A stretch of 6,627 nucleotides of DNA from Candidatus Caldarchaeum sp. (GCA_025054795.1 JANWZU010000044.1:1-6627), one strand, 5' to 3'; positions 1 to 6,487 are shown, numbered from the stretch's first letter. The notes: generated by a model from the sequence alone, not told the origin. Numbers and translations are program-made.

Positions 1-1724
1 CCTATGACGAACATTATGGCTCCAACGGTAGTCGAGAATGCGTTGATAAAGGTCACGGCCCCGGGCCCTGCTGCTGTCTGAAGAATCCTCTGGGTTGCGT
101 GTAGAAGGCCTGGTCCTAGTCCTGCTAGGTTTTCTCCGGCCAAGGCCCTTGCGAAAACAGTTGTCTGGTACAGGATGGCGGCCAGCGTTGTCACCATCAT
201 GAATATTCCAGGTATCGTTGTGTACCAGTGGAATCTTCTCTGTGTGTAAAGGAAAAGCCCGACTATCAGGAGAGCGAACCCGGCGAGCAGCTGGTTTGTC
301 CCGCCGAAATATAGCCATATGTTGTTCCAGCTGCCGGTCAGCACGAAAGCTATCGGGAAGACGAAGCCTAGAACCGAGGCGATGAACTTGTTGCCCAGCA
401 CCGATAGCTTTGTTCCGCCGAAAACCTCGGCCATCGTCACCCTCCAGAACCTTCCAAGTATTGTCAGAATTGTGACGGCCATGCCAACCATGTAGTTTGC
501 GAAGAAGATCCTCAGGAACGGTGCGACTGCTTCTCCGCCGACGAGCGGGGATGTGAGCCTCGTTGCGCCCGCCACGAAGTTTCCTGGGGACGCACCTCCC
601 GCAACTGTTAGCAACGGTATGGATATCCATGCTGCAAGCGCCGTCAACCCGACTAGGTTCTCTGTTATCATGGCTCCCGCTCCGACTGGGCGTATGTCTG
701 TCTCCACGTCTATCTGTTTAGAGGTAAGTCCGGTGCTTACGAGGCTGTGCCAGCCTGAGATAGCTCCACAGGCTATCGTAACGAACAACGCAGGCCACAG
801 CGGTCCCACGGTGACTACCTCAGCCCATCCTCGGAATACAGGCACCTCTATTTTCACGCCTGTCGCCGGCGAAGCTAGGGCTCCGACTGTTAGCAACAGG
901 ACTGCAGGTATGAGCGAGTAGTAGGCGATGTAGTTCATCGGTGTTATAAGCCTAGGCATCGGCAGGAGCGACCCTAAGATTAGTATGGCTACTAGGGGGA
1001 CGAGCCAGTAGGTGTACGGGTTTGCTGCCGCTGGGACACCCGGCGGAGGCGGTGTGAAGACGAATGTTCCAGCGGGCGGTACGGCTGAAAGCACCGTCGC
1101 ACCTAAACCAATTCCAAGCGCCTGCAGTATCACAGCCAGAACAGTCACCGGCCCGACGCCCATCTTCACGTTGAACAACAGGTGGCCTGTTATCATGGCG
1201 GCAATCACGAGAACCAAGAGAGACCAGAAGGAGCCGGGGAATGCGTTCATAACGGTGGCGACGACGAACAGGAAAGCGGCGTTAATCAGCAGCAGGTAGA
1301 AGAGAAGGAATCCTAGCAGCAGCTTACGCGGGGTTGGCCCAAGCAGCTCGTACGCAAGTGGCCCGAAGCTCCGGCCCTCCTTCCTAACCGACAGGAAGAT
1401 GGCGCTGTAGTCCTGCACCCACCCTATCAGCAGAGCGGCAAAAAGAATCCATAAGAAAGCGGGAAGCCAGCCGAAAGCCAAGGCAGCCGTGCCCGGGCCT
1501 ATAATCGGGCCTAGGGCAGCAATGCTGTTCCACTGGAATCCGTAGAGGACGAACCGGCCGACGGGGAAGAACTCAACGCCGTCTGCGTACATGTGGGCTG
1601 GCGTTGGTCTTGTCCGGTCAGGACTCCAAACCTTTCGGTCGATGATCTTGCTGTAAACCATGTATGCAACGAGGAATACGGCGATGCCTACGATGGTAAA
1701 ACCTAGAGGCGTGTCGAATACCAT
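1..1724 (-). CDS. cstA: CstA-family carbon starvation / pyruvate-peptide transporter, 3' end beyond the window
   Basis: This is a polytopic inner-membrane transporter of the CstA family. The open frame runs from the ATG at 1724-1722 to the left edge: 574 codons with no stop, so the C-terminus is missing. Seen in the translation: an N-terminal membrane helix (about residues 8-25), then the conserved family stretch RPTPAHMYADGVEF (39-52), SIAALGPIIGP (67-77), GWVQDY (101-106), GWHSLVSTGLTSKQ around H326, and FGGTNQLLAG (473-482), separated by many hydrophobic segments. These match the order of blocks in bacterial CstA, which is usually 550-700 residues, so little should be missing. Known of the family: E. 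coli CstA and BtsT take up pyruvate, and CstA has been linked to peptide uptake during carbon starvation. The substrate here cannot be read from sequence. The start is supported by a TATA-like box 27 nt upstream; there is no Shine-Dalgarno sequence. A membrane-protein gene lies 25 nt upstream on the same strand, so cotranscription is also possible. Confidence 0.95.
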   Translation of the reverse strand, partial: MVFDTPLGFTIVGIAVFLVAYMVYSKIIDRKVWSPDRTRPTPAHMYADGVEFFPVGRFVLYGFQWNSIAALGPIIGPGTAALAFGWLPAFLWILFAALLIGWVQDYSAIFLSVRKEGRSFGPLAYELLGPTPRKLLLGFLLFYLLLINAAFLFVVATVMNAFPGSFWSLLVLVIAAMITGHLLFNVKMGVGPVTVLAVILQALGIGLGATVLSAVPPAGTFVFTPPPPGVPAAANPYTYWLVPLVAILILGSLLPMPRLITPMNYIAYYSLIPAVLLLTVGALASPATGVKIEVPVFRGWAEVVTVGPLWPALFVTIACGAISGWHSLVSTGLTSKQIDVETDIRPVGAGAMITENLVGLTALAAWISIPLLTVAGGASPGNFVAGATRLTSPLVGGEAVAPFLRIFFANYMVGMAVTILTILGRFWRVTMAEVFGGTKLSVLGNKFIASVLGFVFPIAFVLTGSWNNIWLYFGGTNQLLAGFALLIVGLFLYTQRRFHWYTTIPGIFMMVTTLAAILYQTTVFARALAGENLAGLGPGLLHATQRILQTAAGPGAVTFINAFSTTVGAIMFVI

Positions 1725-1736
1725 TTTTCGATTTTC

Positions 1737-1752
1737 TGAAGATTTTACTTCA
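1737..1752. repeat. Small inverted repeat upstream of cstA
   Basis: TGAAG at 1737-1741 and CTTCA at 1748-1752 are perfect reverse complements with a 6-nt spacer. They lie between the cstA TATA-like box and the start codon, where a repressor could block initiation. Five-base arms are short enough to arise by chance in AT-rich DNA, so an operator role is only a possibility. Confidence 0.25.
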
Positions 1753-2358
1753 TATAAGCTTTATTAGAACATATAGTAAATTTTTTATACTATCGCTCGA
1801 CGAAGGGACAAAATAAGCCTGCAGATGGGGGAGCTCTCTGTTGACGGACAGAAGAAGAAGGTTGTCAAGCCTATTCACGGTTTGGATCGTTTTGCTTACA
1901 ACGTCGTCGTCGACCTCTTTCTCAGGCGTAGCGAGAATGTAGCCGTTGATTTCTCTGACGAATCGCCCCCACTTGGCGGCGTACCGTCGGGCGGGTGCAT
2001 CCTTCCTTATCAAAGTGTATGAAAAGGTTGGTGTTTGGGTAAGACGGGCCCTCAAAACAGCCAAGTCTCCTCTGCCCATCATCTTTGAAACCAAATAGCT
2101 CAGCGGGTTGGCCCACGACTGAATCCCTACCACTATTGAAAACTCGGCCAGATTACCTAGATTTTTGCAAGAAAGGATTGCGGCCGTTGCTCCGCTTCGC
2201 CCTCCGACAACCCTGCCCCCTGACGAGGATATGATTTCTGAGAACGTTTTGTTAAGCTTCGCCACACGCCGCCTTCCAAAAAAAGAGCCCAAGAGATAAG
2301 TTAGGAAGAAGAAAGAAGCAATCGCCAGCAAGTAGACGGTGGGGTCTTGGGCCTCCAC
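1750..2358 (-). CDS. Unrecognised 202-residue protein with one N-terminal membrane anchor
   Basis: I do not recognise this family. Seen: a short N-terminus, one strongly hydrophobic segment at about residues 7-27, then a basic GRRR cluster (28-31). By the positive-inside rule this predicts the anchor in the membrane and the remaining ~170 residues in the cytoplasm. The soluble part has a glycine/serine-rich turn (45-57), a single cysteine at 64, an arginine-rich patch (95-105, and again at 119-136), and an acidic EKEVDDD run (146-152). No catalytic motif is evident. The hydrophobic tail (191-202) is encoded by very AT-rich codons that also seem to hold the cstA promoter. The start is GTG at 2358-2356; a TATA element ends 23 nt upstream and there is no Shine-Dalgarno sequence, which fits a leaderless transcript. 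It sits 25 nt upstream of cstA on the same strand and diverges from acetoacetyl-CoA synthetase. An accessory role with the transporter is possible but unproven. Coding reality is supported by tight packing and the promoter. Confidence 0.75.
   Translation of the reverse strand: MEAQDPTVYLLAIASFFFLTYLLGSFFGRRRVAKLNKTFSEIISSSGGRVVGGRSGATAAILSCKNLGNLAEFSIVVGIQSWANPLSYLVSKMMGRGDLAVLRARLTQTPTFSYTLIRKDAPARRYAAKWGRFVREINGYILATPEKEVDDDVVSKTIQTVNRLDNLLLLSVNRELPHLQAYFVPSSSDSIKNLLYVLIKLI
1752..1759 (-). promoter_or_regulatory. Putative TATA box of cstA, inside the 3' end of the upstream gene
   Basis: On the minus strand this reads GCTTATAT, with 27 nt between its end and the cstA ATG at 1724. An archaeal TATA box lies about 25 nt before the transcription start, so the mRNA would begin within a few bases of the ATG. 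The box overlaps the TGA stop (1752-1750) and last codons of the upstream gene, so cstA can be started separately from it. The sequence is AT-rich in general, which limits confidence. Confidence 0.5.
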
Positions 2359-2370
2359 TAGGTTGATGGG

Positions 2371-2383
2371 AAGGCCGCGCCTT
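2371..2383. repeat. GC-rich inverted repeat in the divergent promoter
   Basis: AAGGC (2371-2375) and GCCTT (2379-2383) form a perfect inverted repeat around CGC. It abuts and overlaps by two bases the shared TATA element. It therefore lies in the TFB-recognition position for the plus-strand gene and between TATA and transcription start for the minus-strand gene. A regulator bound here could affect both. The arms are short, so chance is a real alternative. Confidence 0.35.
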
Positions 2384-2389
2384 TATATA
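2382..2389. promoter_or_regulatory. Shared TATA element for two divergent leaderless genes
   Basis: TTTATATA reads as a canonical archaeal TATA box on the plus strand and as TATATAAA on the minus strand. Its right edge is 27 nt before the ATG at 2417 and its left edge is 23 nt before the GTG at 2358. With initiation about 25 nt from the box centre, both transcripts would start at or within a few bases of their start codons. No second equally good box is seen in the 58-nt gap, so one TBP site probably serves both directions, with TFB orientation setting the direction. No strong purine-rich BRE is obvious on either side. Confidence 0.65.
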
Positions 2390-2416
2390 TGGTTGAAGCC
2401 GCCATTTTTTATCCAG

Positions 2417-4390
2417 ATGACCCTTACTCTTTGGAGGCCTTCTGAAGAAGTCGTCGAGAAAGCCAACATGACCAAATTCATGGAGTACGTCAACCAGAGG
2501 GAGGCAGTTGACATAGACCCGTTCAACCACAGGGCCTACTTCCAGCTGTACGACTGGTCGGTCAACTACATAGAAGCCTTTTGGCACGATGTCTGGGACT
2601 TTGTCGAAATCAAAGCATCCCAAAAGTTCAGCAAAGTCGTGGACGATTTGAGCAAGTTTCCAGGAGCGTCATGGTTCGTTGGAGCCAAGCTGAACTTCGC
2701 CGAAAACCTTCTTAGGAGGAGAGACGGGAAGACTGCTTTGGTCGCCGTTAGGGAGGACGGGTTTTTCAAAAAACTAACCTACCTAGACCTACATCGTGAG
2801 GCAGGTGCGGTGGCCGAGTTTCTCAGAGAAGTAGGCGTGGGCGTTGGAGACAGAGTTTGCGGCTACCTCCCTAACACAGCTGAAGCTTGTGCAGGGATGC
2901 TGGGCACTACAGCGCTTGGTGCTTCTTGGTCTTCTACTGGAACGGAAATAGGGGTTGAAGCTGCCGTGGACAGGTTCGGCCAGCTGAACCCTAAAGCCAT
3001 TTTGACTGTCGACGGCTATGTTTACAGAGGTAAGACCTTCAACGTTCTAGAGAGGGTTGAGAGAATTGTTAGAAACATTCCATCGATTGAGGCGGTTATC
3101 GTCGTGCCATACGTCGATGAGAACCCCGCAATCAAAGAAATGGACAACGCCGTCCTCTACACCGACCTAGGTAAACACGATTTGGTAAAGTACGAGCAGG
3201 TTCCGTCATCTACACCTGTTTACATCATGTTTTCATCAGGCACTACTGGAAAGCCAAAATCTATGGTTCAGTCGACAGCAGGTGTTCTGATAAACCACTT
3301 GAAGGAGCTTATAATCCACAGCGACCTAAAACCCGAGGACACCATAACCTACATCACTTCACCGAGCTGGATGATGTGGAACTGGTTGATGAGCTCTCTT
3401 GCGGTTGGTGCTACATTGCTTCTTTACGACGGAGACCCTAACTACCCGGACTGGAAGACCATGTGGAGGCTCGTAGACCAGTTTGAGGTTTCGGTCTTCG
3501 GCTGCAGCGCCAGCTACATCAACCATCTAAGAAGCTTATCAGTCTCTCCTCGAAGCTCGTTTGACTTGTCGAGTTTGCGGGAGATCTCGCAGACCGGTTC
3601 GCCTCTATCTGCCGACGGCTTTAAATGGGTCTACGAAGAGGTTAAAAAAGACCACCACTTCAACTCGATTTCAGGCGGAACGGACATAAACGGATGCTTC
3701 GCCATAGGCAGCCCAATTCTACCCGTCTACGCAGGACAGCTCCAGTCTCCTGGACTGGGGATGAAGGTGAAATGCTACGACGAGGAAGCCAATCCTATCT
3801 ACGACAGAGAAGGCGAGCTTGTCTGTGAGGCTCCGGCTCCCTCCATGCCTCTTTATTTCCTCAACGACCCAGACAACGCTAAGTATCTAGAAACCTACTT
3901 CAGCTTCTACACTAAAAAAAGAGTTTGGCGACACGGCGATTACGTCGTTTTTCACAGCGACACGGGAGGAATAACTTTTCTCGGCAGGTCGGACGCAGTC
4001 CTCAAGCCTTCAGGAGTGAGGATCGGGACTGCTGAAATTTATTCTATCGTTGAACAGTTCAAGGAGGTGGCTGACAGCTTGGTTGTTGGACAGAATTGGA
4101 GAGGAGACCAGAGGCTTGTACTGTTTGTGAAAATGGCAGAAGGCTATAAGCTGACGGAAGAGTTGAAAGAGAGGATTAAAAAGCAGCTGCGTGAGAAAGC
4201 CTCACCGAGACATGTGCCTGCCGTAATAATGGAAACTCCAGACATACCCTACACCTTCAACATGAAGAAAGTCGAGGTTGCTGTATCAAACATAATCAAC
4301 GGAAGGAAGGTTGTGAACCGCGACGCTATAAGGAACCCAGAGTCTCTAGACTTTTTCGAAAAGGTTCTACCTATGCTCGAGAGGATGTAG
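2417..4390 (+). CDS. aacS: Acetoacetyl-CoA synthetase (acetoacetate-CoA ligase)
   Basis: This cytosolic ANL-superfamily adenylating enzyme of 657 residues converts acetoacetate, ATP and CoA to acetoacetyl-CoA, AMP and pyrophosphate. Seen: the family N-terminus LWRPSEE (5-11) and FMEYVN (21-26); the phosphate-binding loop SSGTTGKPK (273-281); SISGGTD (417-423); LPVYAG (435-440); the hinge-region block GRSDAVLKPSGVRIGTAE (523-540); and the C-terminal IPYTFNMKKVEVAV (610-623), where K617 aligns with the catalytic lysine. The tail around NPESLDFF (640-647) is typical of acetoacetyl- rather than acetyl-CoA synthetases, and the length matches the family (about 650-670). The lysine loop resembles the animal-type YTLNGKKVEVAV more than the bacterial SGK type, but has Met616 in place of glycine. 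The frame extends upstream to a GTG at 2339, but family homology begins at the ATG at 2417, which also follows the TATA box at leaderless distance, so I chose it. The likely role is use of acetoacetate from ketogenic amino acids or polyhydroxybutyrate, or thiolase/mevalonate supply. A methyltransferase follows with zero spacing. Confidence 0.93.
   Translation: MTLTLWRPSEEVVEKANMTKFMEYVNQREAVDIDPFNHRAYFQLYDWSVNYIEAFWHDVWDFVEIKASQKFSKVVDDLSKFPGASWFVGAKLNFAENLLRRRDGKTALVAVREDGFFKKLTYLDLHREAGAVAEFLREVGVGVGDRVCGYLPNTAEACAGMLGTTALGASWSSTGTEIGVEAAVDRFGQLNPKAILTVDGYVYRGKTFNVLERVERIVRNIPSIEAVIVVPYVDENPAIKEMDNAVLYTDLGKHDLVKYEQVPSSTPVYIMFSSGTTGKPKSMVQSTAGVLINHLKELIIHSDLKPEDTITYITSPSWMMWNWLMSSLAVGATLLLYDGDPNYPDWKTMWRLVDQFEVSVFGCSASYINHLRSLSVSPRSSFDLSSLREISQTGSPLSADGFKWVYEEVKKDHHFNSISGGTDINGCFAIGSPILPVYAGQLQSPGLGMKVKCYDEEANPIYDREGELVCEAPAPSMPLYFLNDPDNAKYLETYFSFYTKKRVWRHGDYVVFHSDTGGITFLGRSDAVLKPSGVRIGTAEIYSIVEQFKEVADSLVVGQNWRGDQRLVLFVKMAEGYKLTEELKERIKKQLREKASPRHVPAVIMETPDIPYTFNMKKVEVAVSNIINGRKVVNRDAIRNPESLDFFEKVLPMLERM
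4379..4384 (+). promoter_or_regulatory. Shine-Dalgarno site for the methyltransferase gene
   Basis: GAGAGG ends 6 nt before the ATG at 4391 and lies inside the last codons of acetoacetyl-CoA synthetase. It is the only convincing Shine-Dalgarno match next to any start in the window. This fits the archaeal habit of leaderless first genes and Shine-Dalgarno-led internal genes, and supports cotranscription of the pair. Confidence 0.6.
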
Positions 4391-4921
4391 ATGAGTCTTG
4401 GTTTGCGGCTGCGTAGTCTAGTTCAGAACCCGTATCGCCTGCTGAGCGATGTGGGAGTGGCTCGAGGACATGTTTTCATGGATGTGGGATGCGGCGGAGG
4501 TTTTCTGTCTATAGCTGCTGCTAGGATGGTTGGCGAAGAAGGACTAGTGTATGCTGTTGATGTGAAAAATGAGCGCCTAGAGAGTGTCAGGAATCTTGCT
4601 GTAAGACTTGGGTTGCGCAACATCAAGACGCTGATGACTCCTGCGGAAGTTCTTGATGGAGTGCCTGAACAAAGCGTCGACAGGGCTGTTCTGATGTTTA
4701 GCCTGCATCATTTTGCTGACATACGAGCTGCTCTGAGGCAGATACGTAGGAGGCTGAAGCCTTCTGGCTTGACTTTGATAATAGACCCGATTGCATCCCG
4801 TCTTTTAGGCCATGGAACAAACCCGCAGCAGATAATACCACTACTCGATGATGCGGGTATGCAGCCCACCTACGTCCGCAAGGGGATACTGCTGTGGAAA
4901 ACAATCGTTAAGCCCACCTAG
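4391..4921 (+). CDS. Small class I SAM-dependent methyltransferase, substrate unknown
   Basis: The protein has 176 residues with a Rossmann-type SAM fold. Seen: the N-terminal NPYRLLSDVGV lead-in (13-23) common in small UbiE-like methyltransferases; motif I FMDVGCGGGF (29-38), the glycine loop that holds SAM; the acidic strand end AVDVK (55-59), whose Asp57 would bind the ribose hydroxyls; VDRAVLMFSLHHF (96-108) as the motif II/active-site strand; and LKPSGLTLIID (122-132) as motif III. It is short for the fold (200-280 is common) and ends soon after motif III, but no frameshift or broken motif is visible, so it looks intact. The substrate cannot be deduced; methyltransferases of this type act on small molecules, quinones, arsenite or proteins. 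The ATG directly follows the TAG stop of acetoacetyl-CoA synthetase, with GAGAGG as ribosome-binding site, so the two are almost surely cotranscribed. Its stop overlaps the stop of the convergent PolD gene by four bases, leaving no room for a separate terminator. Confidence 0.88.
   Translation: MSLGLRLRSLVQNPYRLLSDVGVARGHVFMDVGCGGGFLSIAAARMVGEEGLVYAVDVKNERLESVRNLAVRLGLRNIKTLMTPAEVLDGVPEQSVDRAVLMFSLHHFADIRAALRQIRRRLKPSGLTLIIDPIASRLLGHGTNPQQIIPLLDDAGMQPTYVRKGILLWKTIVKPT
4918..4921. other. CTAG palindrome forming the stop codon on both strands
   Basis: The methyltransferase ends with TAG at 4919-4921. The PolD subunit ends with TAG read on the minus strand from 4920-4918. The self-complementary CTAG supplies both stops, so the convergent genes overlap tail to tail by four bases. 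Each transcript must end inside the other gene, so antisense overlap of the 3' ends is expected. Confidence 0.9.
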
Positions 4922-6405
4922 CTGCCGAACTGCTTAAAAGAAACATCATGGTTTGCGAGGTTATACAACGCTGCGTATCCCGTCATCGGCTCCATTCCCA
5001 TCGACCTCTGATACTCGGTCTGGTCCTGCCAAGCACCAGAATTGATGAGCACAGCGCCTTTGTAGTTGGTTTTAACGACTACGTGGATGTGTCCGGTCTG
5101 AAACACGTTTGGAGTCTCTGAAATAACTAGCCTATCCTCATTCATCGGCAGCAGCTGGGTGTTCTCGCCATACACAGGCGCAAGATGTCTGCATTTAAGC
5201 ATGTATGACATCAGCTTTGGGCCTGTTTCACGCAGATTGCTGTAGGAAGATTCAGGAATCGACTGAATTAGTTCATCCAACCCTTGTCCGTGGTAAACTA
5301 AGATTCTGACTCCGTCGAAGACGAGGTTAGCCGGGTTGGAGACGAAACTGACCAACCGCCTCTTGTTGACCAAGTCTCTGTAGCGTTTTTGGAGCGGAGG
5401 CTGTGGAAGAGCCTTCCTAACTGGCTCGTGGTTGCCGGGGCTAAAAACCACCTCTATTCTCTCAGGGATCTCGGCCAAAAGTTTGGAGGCCTCTTTGAAC
5501 TGGTCTTCGACATTCTTTATCATGAGGTCTTTCTCCTGCCCAGGGTAAACTCCAACGCCCTCGACCAAGTCGCCTGCAATAACGATGTGCGTTATGCGTT
5601 TTGCCACGCCATCCCTACCTCTGTTGACCCAGTCGAGAAACTTTTCAAAAAGGTCTTGTCGGAAGTTCTTGCTGCCGACGTGGACGTCTGAGATTAGGCA
5701 AACATAGGCTTCTGGATTTGTTTGATTGCTTCTTTGCTGACGCTCCTCAACATCTGGGTAAGCAGCCTCCCTCAGTATCAGAAGGTCGCCGGATTTACGA
5801 ACTTTCATCCCAACGACGACGTCGTTGACTAATTCGCAAGCCTCTCTGTACATCTGCTGGTTTTTCACGGGAACGACTACGCTGACGACCCCCGAAGGGT
5901 CTTCAACGTCGAGGATTAATGAGTTTTTGCGCTCCTCCCTACCCAGAACCATAACAGCTATTTCGACTTCTTCGCCATCCCTAGCCGCCACGGCCTCGGC
6001 GACGGGTTTGTAGTTTCTGTTTCTTCTTTCCAGTATTCTGCGTATCTTTCTGTATCTATCCATGAAGTATCGGTGAAACTCGAAAAACTCGCCTTCGATT
6101 CTGTAGTCGTCTTCAATCAGGTTAACTGTTGTCATTTTTGGGATGGACAAAGGGGTTGTCTCTGCTTCCAGTTGCAATTTTAAATCAGCGGGTTTCTCCT
6201 CGGTCTGCTGTAGCTTCAAATGGCCGACGTCGATCAAAGGCACCTCGGGAGCCTGTTTCTTCAGTTCTTCGATTGTGCGCAGGAGGTTTTCGACTGGGTT
6301 TTCGCTTTCCTCAAGCTTTTTCAAGGCTTTCTCAGTCAACTGAAAGCCCTCGCTTACAGCTATTGATACAAGCTCTCTGTAGAGTTGACGGCCTCTGCTG
6401 AGCAC
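4918..6405 (-). CDS. polB: Family D DNA polymerase small subunit DP1 (3'-5' exonuclease subunit)
   Basis: DP1 pairs with the large polymerase subunit DP2 to form the archaeal replicative polymerase PolD and supplies proofreading exonuclease activity. Seen in 495 residues: an N-terminal helical domain (about 1-50); a low-complexity linker (50-100); an OB fold (about 143-220) with ILDVEDPSGVVSVVV (164-178); and a calcineurin/Mre11-like phosphoesterase domain (about 233-495). The metal-binding set is complete: D240 and H242 (SDVHVGS), D279 (GDLVEG), N325 and H326 (PGNHE), H372 (YHG), and H439 and H441 (GHIH). So the subunit should be an active nuclease, unlike the inactivated eukaryotic B subunits. 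It is shorter than euryarchaeal DP1 (often around 600 or more), mainly in the linker. The start is GTG at 6405-6403: an in-frame TAG lies six codons upstream, the next Met is residue 91, and a TATA-like box lies 27 nt upstream. DP2 is not in the window. PolD implies an archaeon outside the Crenarchaeota proper. Confidence 0.96.
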   Translation of the reverse strand: MLSRGRQLYRELVSIAVSEGFQLTEKALKKLEESENPVENLLRTIEELKKQAPEVPLIDVGHLKLQQTEEKPADLKLQLEAETTPLSIPKMTTVNLIEDDYRIEGEFFEFHRYFMDRYRKIRRILERRNRNYKPVAEAVAARDGEEVEIAVMVLGREERKNSLILDVEDPSGVVSVVVPVKNQQMYREACELVNDVVVGMKVRKSGDLLILREAAYPDVEERQQRSNQTNPEAYVCLISDVHVGSKNFRQDLFEKFLDWVNRGRDGVAKRITHIVIAGDLVEGVGVYPGQEKDLMIKNVEDQFKEASKLLAEIPERIEVVFSPGNHEPVRKALPQPPLQKRYRDLVNKRRLVSFVSNPANLVFDGVRILVYHGQGLDELIQSIPESSYSNLRETGPKLMSYMLKCRHLAPVYGENTQLLPMNEDRLVISETPNVFQTGHIHVVVKTNYKGAVLINSGAWQDQTEYQRSMGMEPMTGYAALYNLANHDVSFKQFGS

Positions 6406-6432
6406 TCCGCTCTCAGTCTGCTAAGCCTGCAT

Positions 6433-6440
6433 AAATCTAT
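6433..6440 (-). promoter_or_regulatory. Putative TATA-like box of the PolD small-subunit gene
   Basis: The minus strand reads ATAGATTT, with 27 nt between its end and the GTG at 6405. That is the same spacing as for the cstA and acetoacetyl-CoA synthetase boxes, and predicts a transcript with almost no leader. The sequence departs from the TTTATATA type, so this call leans on position. Confidence 0.45.
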
Positions 6441-6451
6441 AACTTGGCGGG

Positions 6452-6459
6452 ATAGATTT
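6452..6459 (+). promoter_or_regulatory. Putative TATA-like box of the downstream plus-strand gene
   Basis: ATAGATTT on the plus strand ends 28 nt before the ATG at 6488, mirroring the box of the divergent PolD gene. Initiation about 25 nt from the box centre would fall at about 6481, giving a leader of a few bases. No Shine-Dalgarno sequence precedes the ATG. Confidence 0.4.
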
Positions 6460-6487
6460 TTGAACAACGTCATTCCTCTTCTACCCC

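Larger units (their letters stand above)
6433..6459. repeat. 8-bp inverted repeat in the divergent promoter region
   Basis: AAATCTAT (6433-6440) and ATAGATTT (6452-6459) are perfect reverse complements separated by an 11-nt GC-rich spacer. The arm centres are 19 nt apart, about two helical turns. The repeat may be just two outward-facing promoter boxes, or a two-fold regulator site controlling both genes. Confidence 0.5.

Noticed and set aside
553..1299. Plus-strand open frames at 553-921 and 1012-1299
   Set aside because: They lie antisense inside cstA, whose minus-strand frame has strong family motifs throughout. Their proteins look compositional (Ala/Pro/Thr-rich), with no start signals.
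2339..2416. A 26-codon upstream extension of acetoacetyl-CoA synthetase from a GTG at 2339
   Set aside because: Family similarity starts at the ATG at 2417. The extension would cross the TATA element and overlap the divergent gene, and its residues look like translated promoter DNA.
2252..2623. Minus-strand open frame crossing the divergent promoter
   Set aside because: It overlaps the shared promoter, the start of aacS and the 202-residue gene in another frame; its product shows no recognisable motif.
4423..4904. Two minus-strand open frames opposite the methyltransferase
   Set aside because: The plus strand carries a complete SAM-binding motif set in frame; the antisense frames have none.
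4391..4921. The methyltransferase as a truncated pseudogene because it is short
   Set aside because: Motifs I to III are all present in frame, the start and ribosome-binding site are good, and many small UbiE-like proteins are of similar length.
5389..6401. Plus-strand open frames opposite the PolD subunit gene
   Set aside because: They are shadows of a gene with full DP1 motifs on the minus strand, and have no promoter or Shine-Dalgarno support.
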